A stretch of 64,000 bases of DNA, from contig HG799464.1 of NCBI GenBank assembly GCA_000531095.1, positions 369,471-433,470 of the forward strand, read 5' to 3'. Source of the DNA: Gemmata massiliana. Its GTDB lineage: Bacteria; Planctomycetota; Planctomycetia; Gemmatales; Gemmataceae. Shown here piece by piece: positions 45,745-53,770 of the stretch (positions are counted from its first letter, which is position 1; every line of letters starts with the position of its first letter). Below the pieces are notes generated by a model, which saw nothing but the letters and a program-made list of their open reading frames with translations, did not search any database and was not told the DNA's origin. Made by a program: the position numbers and the translations under genes.

Positions 45745-46803
45745 ATGCCCGACACCGCGAAGCCCGCCGCGCTGCTGGAACCCGACGAACTGAAGCCGGC
45801 GACCGAACTCGCCGGTCAACTGTTGGAACAACTCGACACGATGCTCTTCGGGCGGCCCGACCTGCACCGCCTCGTGCTGATCGGCATCCTGAGCCGGGGA
45901 CACGTCCTGCTCGAAGGCGTTCCCGGCGTCGGGAAAACAGCCCTCGTCAAAGCGCTCAGCCAGCTCCTCGGGCTGGATTTCAAGCGCGTGCAGTTCACCC
46001 CGGACCTGATGCCCGGAGACATCCTCGGCTCGCACATCCTGCAAGAGGTGTCCGGGAGCGGGCGCGAGATGGTGTTCCGCGCCGGACCGATCTTCACGCA
46101 CTTGCTTCTGGCGGACGAAATCAACCGCGCCTCGCCGAAAACACAGTCGGCCCTGCTCGAAGCGATGCAGGAACGCTGCGTCACACTGCTCGGTGCGACC
46201 CGGCCGCTGCCCGATCCGTTCTTCGTGCTCGCGACGCAGAACCCGATCGAACTCGAAGGCACGTATCCGCTGCCCGAAGCCCAATTGGACCGGTTCCTGT
46301 TCAAACTCGTCGTTGCCCCCGCCGACGCGGACACACTGGACCGCATCATCAGTTCGCGGCGCCGCGGGGAGCCGCCTCAACCGACGTGGACGATGAGCGC
46401 CGAGCAACTGCGCGACGTCTTCGGAGTTATGGACCGCATCTTCTTACCGCGCCCGGTCGCTCGCTTCGTGTCACGTCTTGTCGCAGCGACACACGGAAGC
46501 TCACCGGAAGCGCCCCCGCTGGTAAAAGCCTACGTGACTTTCGGCGCCTCCCCACGGGCCGCGATCGCGATTGCAGAGGCGGCGCGGGCCGCAGCACTGC
46601 TCGCGGGCCGACCAACGGTCGGATTTGCCGACGTTCGCGCGGTGACGCCCGCGGTTCTGAACCACCGGCTCATCCTCAACTACAAGGCCCGGCTCGACGC
46701 GGTCGATGCGTTCGCGATCGTGCGCGAGTTGCTCGAAAAGACGGACGAGGCCGGTTTGAACCTCCCACGCGATCTGACAGTTGCCGAGGTGAACCGTGCG
46801 TGA
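45745..46803 (+). CDS. MoxR-family AAA+ ATPase
   Basis: A 352-residue AAA+ protein. Walker A is GVPGVGKT (about 58-65), and Walker B is LLLADEINRASPKTQSALLEAMQE; NPIELEGTYPLPEAQLDRF is the typical sensor/arginine region. MoxR ATPases act as chaperones in assembly of protein complexes and are normally encoded with DUF58 and vWA proteins, as in this operon. GAGG lies before the ATG. The end overlaps the next start by eight bases, showing tight coupling. Confidence 0.95.
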   Translation: MPDTAKPAALLEPDELKPATELAGQLLEQLDTMLFGRPDLHRLVLIGILSRGHVLLEGVPGVGKTALVKALSQLLGLDFKRVQFTPDLMPGDILGSHILQEVSGSGREMVFRAGPIFTHLLLADEINRASPKTQSALLEAMQERCVTLLGATRPLPDPFFVLATQNPIELEGTYPLPEAQLDRFLFKLVVAPADADTLDRIISSRRRGEPPQPTWTMSAEQLRDVFGVMDRIFLPRPVARFVSRLVAATHGSSPEAPPLVKAYVTFGASPRAAIAIAEAARAAALLAGRPTVGFADVRAVTPAVLNHRLILNYKARLDAVDAFAIVRELLEKTDEAGLNLPRDLTVAEVNRA

Positions 46804-48640
46804 AGCCCTGAACGAGCGGGGACGATCGGTCGCGCGATTGGTGGCCGCGTTCCTCGCGGTCTTCTTCGCTTCTTCGCTCGCCCACGCTGCCAAGTACGGC
46901 GACATTGAAGTCACAATCAAGAGCGAGCCGCGCGGCACGGCGACCCACGGGTACGCCGAGGTCGAGTTCCTCGTCACTAATCGGTCGGCGCAAGCCGCCC
47001 ACGAAGTCCGCATCACCTACCCGAAGTCGAGCTACTCTTACGGGGGCGATCACCTCCGGGCCGTCTCCAAGAACGTAACGGTTGGAGCGGGTGAGAGCGC
47101 CAAAGTGATCCTCGCTTACCCCGAACGGATCGAACTTCGAGGGAACGGCGCGGGCGTCACCATCGACGGGCGCGAAGAAGAGTCAGCACTGCCGGTCGGA
47201 ACCGGGAGCAGCTCGCGCGGCTACTACTCGTATGGCTCCTCGAGTCCCTCCCGCGGTCCCGGCACGCAAGTGCTCGTGCTGTACAGCAAGGGCGTTGATA
47301 CGCGGTTTCCGGACTGGGTCACGCACTCCCAGACCCAGTTCCAGTCCGCGGGAAAATACGTGTCGGCGGAGACCATTCGCGCGGACCAGTCGACCGACCA
47401 GTGGAGCACGAACTGGCTCAGCTACACGCGGTACGGCGGCGTTGTGGTCACCGCCACCGACCTTCGCGGCATGTCGACCGAAGCCCGCAACGCGATCGGG
47501 CAGTACGTGGAGTGCGGTGGGTCGCTGTTCGTGCTCGGGCGCGACCCGCAACTGCCCGGACCGTGGAAACTCAAAGCCGATACGAAGCATCCCGTTTCTG
47601 TGGCGAATCCGGGATTCGGACAGTGCATCGCCACGAACCAGACCGAACTCTCCCCGTTCCCGGCGCGGGTGCTCACACCCGTACTCGAATCGTGGTCCAG
47701 TACGGCCTCGCCGTGGCAGCGCACGCGGACACCGAACGACGCGAACCGCACGTTCCCGGTCGTGGAGGACATTGGCGTCCCGGTGAAGGGGTTGCTGGCA
47801 CTGATGTTCGTGTTCGTGATCGCCATCGGGCCAATCAACCTCATCGTCTTGGCCCGCAAGAAGCGAAAACTGTGGCTGTTCTGGACCGTCCCTCTGATGT
47901 CGTTTGTTACGTGCCTCACCGTAATGGTGTACATGGCCGTGACGGAAGGGTGGCAGGGTCGCAGCCGGATCGAAGGGGTGACGATACTCGACGAGAACAC
48001 ACGCCGCGCGTCGTCATTAGGCTGGACCGGGTTCTACACACCGCTGCTCCCGGGAAGCGGACTGAGGTTCACCCCGGAAACCGAGGTGTGCTACCAGAAC
48101 GGCGAAGACCCGTACACGTCGTCGTACAGCCGCCGCGGGTCTTCCAATTCCGCACTCAGCATCGATTGGACGCGCGAGCAGCACTTCACGTCCGGCTGGC
48201 TGACGCCGCGCGTCCCGGCCCACTTCGCGCTCCGCAAGAGCGAACTGCGGCGCGAGCGCATGACGATCTCGAAGGGTGCCGACGGTTCTCCCGAAGCTGT
48301 GAACGGGTTGGGAGCCGATCTGAGCCAGTTCTGGTACCGGGACGAGAACGGCAAGGTGTTCTTCGCGGAGGCGATTCCGGGCGGCGGGCGCGCCGCGTTG
48401 AAGCCGGCGGCGATCGCGGCGCCCGCAAGCGAAGCGACGCTCCGCAGCCTCTACACCGGTGAATGGGCCACACTGCCGGATCGATTGAAGACCAACGGGC
48501 CGGCGCTGCTCGCTCCGCGCACATACCTCGGGGTGATGGACGCGGCTCCGTTCCTGGACGACGGCCTGCCCGGTGCGTCCGTTCGCAAGACGCGGACCGT
48601 GGTGTACGGCATTTTGAAGGAGGGCGGCGATGGAAATTGA
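46796..48640 (+). CDS. Large membrane protein with GATase-like domain, MoxR operon
   Basis: A 614-residue protein with a signal-like first helix (LVAAFLAVFFASSLAHA). A beta-rich region with TYPKSSYSYGGDH precedes a segment resembling a GATase1/DUF4350 fold (VLVLYSKGVDTRFPDW, YVECGGSLFVLGRDP). Two hydrophobic helices follow at about 330-390 (VKGLLALMFVFVIAIGPINLIVLARKK; FWTVPLMSFVTCLTVMVYM), and the rest is probably outside. It starts at GTG within the end of the MoxR gene and overlaps the ATPase gene downstream by 11 bases. Its role is unknown; a partner of the ABC or vWA proteins is likely. Confidence 0.78.
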   Translation: MREALNERGRSVARLVAAFLAVFFASSLAHAAKYGDIEVTIKSEPRGTATHGYAEVEFLVTNRSAQAAHEVRITYPKSSYSYGGDHLRAVSKNVTVGAGESAKVILAYPERIELRGNGAGVTIDGREEESALPVGTGSSSRGYYSYGSSSPSRGPGTQVLVLYSKGVDTRFPDWVTHSQTQFQSAGKYVSAETIRADQSTDQWSTNWLSYTRYGGVVVTATDLRGMSTEARNAIGQYVECGGSLFVLGRDPQLPGPWKLKADTKHPVSVANPGFGQCIATNQTELSPFPARVLTPVLESWSSTASPWQRTRTPNDANRTFPVVEDIGVPVKGLLALMFVFVIAIGPINLIVLARKKRKLWLFWTVPLMSFVTCLTVMVYMAVTEGWQGRSRIEGVTILDENTRRASSLGWTGFYTPLLPGSGLRFTPETEVCYQNGEDPYTSSYSRRGSSNSALSIDWTREQHFTSGWLTPRVPAHFALRKSELRRERMTISKGADGSPEAVNGLGADLSQFWYRDENGKVFFAEAIPGGGRAALKPAAIAAPASEATLRSLYTGEWATLPDRLKTNGPALLAPRTYLGVMDAAPFLDDGLPGASVRKTRTVVYGILKEGGDGN

Positions 48641-49568
48641 GATCCAGAACCTGCGCAAGCAGTACGGCAACACGCACGCCGTCAACGGTATCTCGTTCAG
48701 CTTCTCCTCCGGCCAGGTTTTCGGTTTCATCGGTCCCAACGGGGCCGGGAAATCGACCACGATGCGCGTGCTGGCCACGCTGGAAGAACCCACGTCCGGG
48801 AACGCCACCATCGACGGTGTCTCCGTGGTCGAGGAACCGGAGAAGGCTCACAAGTACATCGGATACGTGCCCGACAACTTGCCCTCACACCGCGACGTAA
48901 CGGTTCACGAGTACCTGGATTTCTTCGCCCGCGCGTACAACATCCGCGGCGAGAAGCGCCGGAAGACCGTGGAGGGCGTCGAAGAGTTCACCAACCTGCT
49001 CGGCATCCGCGACAAGACCCTCAACGCGCTCTCCAAGGGCATGAAGAACCGGGTGAGCATCGCCCGGGCACTCGTTCACGACCCGCCCGTGTTGCTCATG
49101 GACGAACCGGCGGCCGGGCTCGATCCCCGCGCGCGCATCGAACTGCGCGAACTGCTCAAGGTGCTCGCCTCCCAGGGAAAGGCGATCCTCATCAGTTCGC
49201 ACATTCTCTCGGAACTGGCGGAGATCTGCACCGGTGCGGTCATCATCGAGCGCGGCAAAATCCTCCGCGCCGGGACGCTGCAAGAGATCCTCACGCGGAA
49301 CAGCAAGGGTAAATCGCACCGCACCGTTGTGATCCGCCCCCTGAATCGGGCCGACGAGTTGCTCAAAGCCGTGCTGGAGTTGCCGGGGGTCGAGGACGCC
49401 CGGCCGATCGAAGGAGCAGTGGAAGTGGACCACTCCGGGGACGACGAAGGCTGCTGCGATCTATTGGAGAACGTCATCCGCGCTGGTTTCCGGCTCCTCG
49501 AATTCCGGCCCCGACGGGCCGACCTGGAGCAGATCTTCCTGGACGTCACGCGGGGGGACGTGCAATGA
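48630..49568 (+). CDS. ABC transporter ATP-binding protein
   Basis: A 312-residue ATPase. Walker A is GPNGAGKST (35-43), the ABC signature is LSKGMKNRV, and Walker B is LLMDEPAAGLDPRARIEL; the typical His of the switch region follows (ILISSHILSE). A C-terminal domain of about 90 residues resembles the extension of Gld-type and drug-export ABC ATPases. It starts inside the previous gene and overlaps the permease gene by four bases. Confidence 0.95.
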   Translation: MEIEIQNLRKQYGNTHAVNGISFSFSSGQVFGFIGPNGAGKSTTMRVLATLEEPTSGNATIDGVSVVEEPEKAHKYIGYVPDNLPSHRDVTVHEYLDFFARAYNIRGEKRRKTVEGVEEFTNLLGIRDKTLNALSKGMKNRVSIARALVHDPPVLLMDEPAAGLDPRARIELRELLKVLASQGKAILISSHILSELAEICTGAVIIERGKILRAGTLQEILTRNSKGKSHRTVVIRPLNRADELLKAVLELPGVEDARPIEGAVEVDHSGDDEGCCDLLENVIRAGFRLLEFRPRRADLEQIFLDVTRGDVQ

Positions 49569-51094
49569 CCGAGTTCCTCACGCGGGTCGGCGACCGGATC
49601 AATCCGATCGTGGTAAAAGAGACGCGCCAGGCCGTCAACAGTCGGCTCGTCGCCTGGTTCCTGCTGCTGTTCCTCACGGTGCAGTTGGTGGTCATGCTCC
49701 TCATGATTACCACCCGCGAGGTAGCCGACTCGGACAATATCAACCTCCGGATCGGGCGCGACATGTTCATGTTCGTGCAGGGCATCTTGCTCGGCGCGTG
49801 CATGATCCTGATCCCGACGATGACGGGCGCGCGGCTCGCCGCGGAGCGCTCCGATATCAACGTGGACCTGCTGTTCATTTCGTCGCTGACGCCGCGCGCG
49901 GTGCTCGCGGGGAAGTTGTTCGCAGCGGGTGCCCTGGCGCTACTCATCTTCAGCGCCTGTGCGCCGTTCATGACGTTTGCCTACGTGATGCGCGGGCTGG
50001 ACGTGCCGACCATCTTCGTAGTCCTCACAGCGGACTACCTCACCGTACTCCTCGGGACGACGTTCGCGCTCTTTCTGGCTTCCGTGCCCGCGAACCGCGG
50101 CCTGCGGATCCTGCTCGGGTTGGGCGGCTTCATCCCGATGTGTTACCTCGGTGCGGGTCTGTTGGTGCTCACCACCGAGTTCCTCCAGGGGCGCTCGTTC
50201 TTCGACATGAGTTCGCGCGAGTTCTGGGCCGGGTGCGCTGGGCTGGTGCTCCTGCTATTCGGGACCATCGGGCTTCTGTTCGTTTGGGCCGTGGCACTGA
50301 TTAGCCCGCCGGCCGCGAACCGGGCGTTCATCGTGCGAGTTTACACGCTCGGATTGTGGCTGGTCGAGGGCCTCGGGTTCGCGATCTGGAGCCTGTACAT
50401 CAGCCGACCCGAACCAATGGCCATTTGGGGAGTAATGGGCTGCGCGTTCTTTTCGCTCCAAATCGTGATCGCGAGTTGCGAGCGCGACGAGTGGGGGGCG
50501 CGGGTCGCGCGGCGCATCCCACGACGGGCCGTCCTCCGAGCACCAGCATTCTTCCTCTATAGCGGAGCGGCCGGCGGACTCGCATTCGGAGTCATCGGAG
50601 CCGGGCTAACCGCGCTCGTCCTCGCCGGCTGGTACCTCGTTGTGCCCCCACCCTACGCGGGGATGGGAGCACCCGAGCGCGAAACGGCACCGCTACTGAC
50701 CGCGGTGCTGATCGCCGCTTATGCGTACTGCTATTCCCTCACGGCGATCGTGCTCCGGCGCGCGGTGTCCGGCTCCGGGTTCCGCTCGGGCTACACGTGG
50801 ATCATTACCGCTCTTCTCTTCGGCATCGGCTGTACGCTGCCGTACATCGCCCGCTTCGCCTTCTTTGAGCGCACGTACTACTACACGGACGACTACATCG
50901 CTCTCTACCTCACTAATCCCGTGGTCATGATCGGCCACGCCGTCTCGTCCTCGTCTTCGGGCGGGCACGTCGCGCTTACGGGGTTCTTTTTGGTGGCGTG
51001 GGCCGGCGTCGTGACACTGGCGAACGTCACGTGGCTCGCGAAGCAAGTCATGAATTTCCGCCCGCCCGAAGCGGAATACGAGGCGGACGAATGA
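49565..51094 (+). CDS. ABC-2-type permease
   Basis: A 509-residue inner-membrane protein with about ten to twelve hydrophobic helices. The N-terminus has the family start RINPIVVKETRQAVNSRLVAWF typical of ABC-2 permeases. It follows the ATPase gene with an ATGA overlap and overlaps the DUF58 gene by the same four-base pattern, so the transporter and DUF58 protein are made together. Substrate is unknown, perhaps an envelope component. Confidence 0.9.
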   Translation: MTEFLTRVGDRINPIVVKETRQAVNSRLVAWFLLLFLTVQLVVMLLMITTREVADSDNINLRIGRDMFMFVQGILLGACMILIPTMTGARLAAERSDINVDLLFISSLTPRAVLAGKLFAAGALALLIFSACAPFMTFAYVMRGLDVPTIFVVLTADYLTVLLGTTFALFLASVPANRGLRILLGLGGFIPMCYLGAGLLVLTTEFLQGRSFFDMSSREFWAGCAGLVLLLFGTIGLLFVWAVALISPPAANRAFIVRVYTLGLWLVEGLGFAIWSLYISRPEPMAIWGVMGCAFFSLQIVIASCERDEWGARVARRIPRRAVLRAPAFFLYSGAAGGLAFGVIGAGLTALVLAGWYLVVPPPYAGMGAPERETAPLLTAVLIAAYAYCYSLTAIVLRRAVSGSGFRSGYTWIITALLFGIGCTLPYIARFAFFERTYYYTDDYIALYLTNPVVMIGHAVSSSSSGGHVALTGFFLVAWAGVVTLANVTWLAKQVMNFRPPEAEYEADE

Positions 51095-51957
51095 GTGCGT
51101 CCGCGTTCCTCCAGGAAGGCGCGACGGCGGCCCAGCGGTTCGCGCTGACCACCCCGCGCCACGGACCCGCGAACCGCACCGGCTCGGCGCTGGGCGCGCG
51201 GGCCGGTTCCTCGCTGGAATTCCGCGACTACCGCGGGTACGAACCCGGCGACGACCTGCGGCACGTGGACTGGTCCGCGTTCGCCCGCAGCGACCAACTG
51301 AGCGTGAAGTTGTTCCGCGAAGAGGTCGCGCCGCACCTGGATCTGCTCATTGATGGATCGAAATCGATGGCCCTGGCGGGTTCGGCGAAGTTGCAAGGCA
51401 CACTGGCCCTCGCCGGATTCTTCGCGGCGGCTGCGGCGAACGCGGGGTACTCGCATTCGGGGTGGCAACTCGGTGCCGAAGCCGCACCACTCGGGGACTA
51501 CCGGCACCGACCGGCTGAATGGGACGCGATCCGCTTCGAGCACCGCGACAGTCCCGTGCGGGCACTCGCCGATGTCGCGGCTCGGTGGCGCCCACGCAGC
51601 GCGCGCGTTTTGCTCAGTGACTTGTTGTGGAACGCGGACCCGGGGCAAGCCGCGCGTATGTTGGCCGATCGCGCTTCGACCGCGATCGTGGTTCAGGTAC
51701 TCGCGCACGCGGACGCGAACCCTCCGGTCAGTGGGCACCTGCGCCTGCTCGACAGTGAGACAGACGAAGTGCGCGAGGTGCGCATCGATGCCACGGCCGC
51801 CGCGCGGTACCGCGAGAACTTGGCCCGGCTCCAGGGCCACTGGCACGACGCCTGTCGCGCGGTCGGTGCGATATTTGTCACGGTTGTAGCCGAAGACATT
51901 CTCCGCGACTGGCGCCTGGACCCGCTCATTGCCGCGGGCGTGTTAGAAGTCGGGTGA
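51091..51957 (+). CDS. DUF58-domain protein
   Basis: A 288-residue protein. The central motif LEFRDYRGYEPGDDLRHVDWSAFARSDQLSVKLFREE is the DUF58 signature (YxxGDDxRxxDW). A vWA-like fold with DLLIDGSKSM (a MIDAS-like DxSxS variant, DGSKS) follows. DUF58 proteins accompany MoxR ATPases and may act in complex assembly. The ATG at 51091 overlaps the permease stop by four bases. Confidence 0.92.
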   Translation: MSASAFLQEGATAAQRFALTTPRHGPANRTGSALGARAGSSLEFRDYRGYEPGDDLRHVDWSAFARSDQLSVKLFREEVAPHLDLLIDGSKSMALAGSAKLQGTLALAGFFAAAAANAGYSHSGWQLGAEAAPLGDYRHRPAEWDAIRFEHRDSPVRALADVAARWRPRSARVLLSDLLWNADPGQAARMLADRASTAIVVQVLAHADANPPVSGHLRLLDSETDEVREVRIDATAAARYRENLARLQGHWHDACRAVGAIFVTVVAEDILRDWRLDPLIAAGVLEVG

Positions 51958-52003
51958 TGTGCCCCGAAATGAGTTTCGTGCTCCGGGTTTTACGAGCCGC
52001 TCC

Positions 52004-53770
52004 ATGCTCCCGGTGTTCTCAACCCCACTGGCACTCCTCGGACTGACAGCGCTCCCGGCGCTGGCGGCAATCTATTACCTGCACACTCGCTCGCGCCTCC
52101 ACCCCGTCTCGAGCCTGCTCCTGTGGTCGGACGCGCGGGTCGCGCCCGACGGCGGGCGCCAGATCGATCGCCCGCGTTTGCCGCTCGTGTTCTGGCTCGA
52201 ACTCCTCGTGCTCGCGCTCCTCGCACTCGCGGCAGCCGGCGTTCACGTGCCCGCGCCCACGGGAGCCGGTCCACTCATCGTTGTGCTGGACGATTCGTTC
52301 TCGATGCGGGCCGGAGCACCCGATTCGCCGCGAAAACGTGCGGTCGAAGCTCTACTCGATGACCTCCGCCGAGTGCCACGAAGTTCGGTGCGATTCGTCC
52401 TCGCGGGTGACCGTCCACAAATCCTGGGGGAAGCAGTTTCGCACACGAGCGAGATCGAGCAACTTCTAGAAGGTTGGACGTGCCAGGCGCCCACCGCGCG
52501 GCTCGATTCGGCGGTTGCTCTCGCCCTCGAACTCGGCGGTGAATCAGCACGACTGTTGGTACTCACGGACCACGCCCCCGACGCGCCGCCCAAAGAGGGG
52601 CGCGTGCGCTGGTGGGCGCTGGGTTCGGTCACACCCAACTGGGCGTTCGTGAACGCGAGCCGCACTACTGGACCGCGCGGCGACCGCCTCTTGATCGAAG
52701 TCGCGAACCTCGCCACAGACGCCCGTTCAACAACGCTCCGGCTCGAAGAGGTGCAGCCGGCGCGCGAACTTCGTCGATCAGAACTGCGCGCGGCTGCTGG
52801 CGAAACCCAGCGGTTGGTACTGGAACTTCCCGAAGGCACAGGAACTGTGCGCGCTGTCGTGGACGACAACGAACTAGAAATCGATAACTCGGTGTCGCTC
52901 CTTCCCACAAAGCGCAGGCCAGTAACATACGGATTGCAACTCGCTGACAAGGAGTTGCAATCCGCGTTCGATCGCGCACTCAAAGCGACCGGTACCGCAA
53001 TCGCCTCTAAAGAGAACGCGCACCTCGTTTTCGTCGACGGTACCGCAGCAGCACCGGATGCGTCAGATTCGTGGACCGTCCGCGTGATCCGAGAAGCCGA
53101 GGCCGAGGCGTTCACCGGACCGTTCGTGCTCGATCGGTCTCACCCGTTAACGGACGGGCTTTCTTTAACGGGCGTCGTTTGGGGCGGAGGAAAAGGCCCG
53201 CTGCCCGGTTCGCCAGTGGTCATGGCGGGGAACGTTCCGCTACTCACGGACACCGAATCCGCGAGCGGGCGACACGAAATTCAATTGCGCTTGCGGACCG
53301 ACCTCTCGACACTGACGCAATCACCCGCATGGCCCGCGCTCGTCTGGAACCTGGTTCACTGGCGGTCGACGTTCCAACCCGGGCTCCAGCGCGCGAACGT
53401 GCGCGTCGGTGAAGAAGCGGTCTGGGTGCTCACGTCGTCCCCCGGTTCGGTCGAGGTCACGCGGCCCGGGGGCGAGCGATCCACAGTACCGGTGTACGCC
53501 CGGCGTGCGACGATTCGTGCGGACCGACCCGGGATCTATTCGCTGCATGCTGGCACCGAGAGTGTCTCGTTCGCGGCGAACACACTGAACCGCGACGAGT
53601 CGAACTTGACCCAATGCGTGACCGGGCGCTGGGGCGATGAACTCAACGAAACGACGCTCCGAAACGACTACCGCGACGTGACGGCGTGGTTCGTGCTGGT
53701 GGCCCTGGCAATCGCCACGCTGCACGTGAGGCTGTTAGCCCGCAAGCCTGCCACGGGAGCGAATCCGTGA
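52004..53770 (+). CDS. BatA-like protein with vWA-type region
   Basis: About 588 residues. The start (STPLALLGLTALPALAAIYYLH) is a BatA/aerotolerance N-terminal domain of two membrane helices; a second helix lies at residues about 67-86. A vWA-like domain follows with VVLDDSFSM (MIDAS DDSFS). A region from about 240 to 560 seems to be of Ig/beta type, ending in one membrane helix (DVTAWFVLVALAIATLHVRLL). GTG 51959 is an alternative start. It fits the Bat-type proteins of MoxR systems. Confidence 0.85.
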   Translation: MLPVFSTPLALLGLTALPALAAIYYLHTRSRLHPVSSLLLWSDARVAPDGGRQIDRPRLPLVFWLELLVLALLALAAAGVHVPAPTGAGPLIVVLDDSFSMRAGAPDSPRKRAVEALLDDLRRVPRSSVRFVLAGDRPQILGEAVSHTSEIEQLLEGWTCQAPTARLDSAVALALELGGESARLLVLTDHAPDAPPKEGRVRWWALGSVTPNWAFVNASRTTGPRGDRLLIEVANLATDARSTTLRLEEVQPARELRRSELRAAAGETQRLVLELPEGTGTVRAVVDDNELEIDNSVSLLPTKRRPVTYGLQLADKELQSAFDRALKATGTAIASKENAHLVFVDGTAAAPDASDSWTVRVIREAEAEAFTGPFVLDRSHPLTDGLSLTGVVWGGGKGPLPGSPVVMAGNVPLLTDTESASGRHEIQLRLRTDLSTLTQSPAWPALVWNLVHWRSTFQPGLQRANVRVGEEAVWVLTSSPGSVEVTRPGGERSTVPVYARRATIRADRPGIYSLHAGTESVSFAANTLNRDESNLTQCVTGRWGDELNETTLRNDYRDVTAWFVLVALAIATLHVRLLARKPATGANP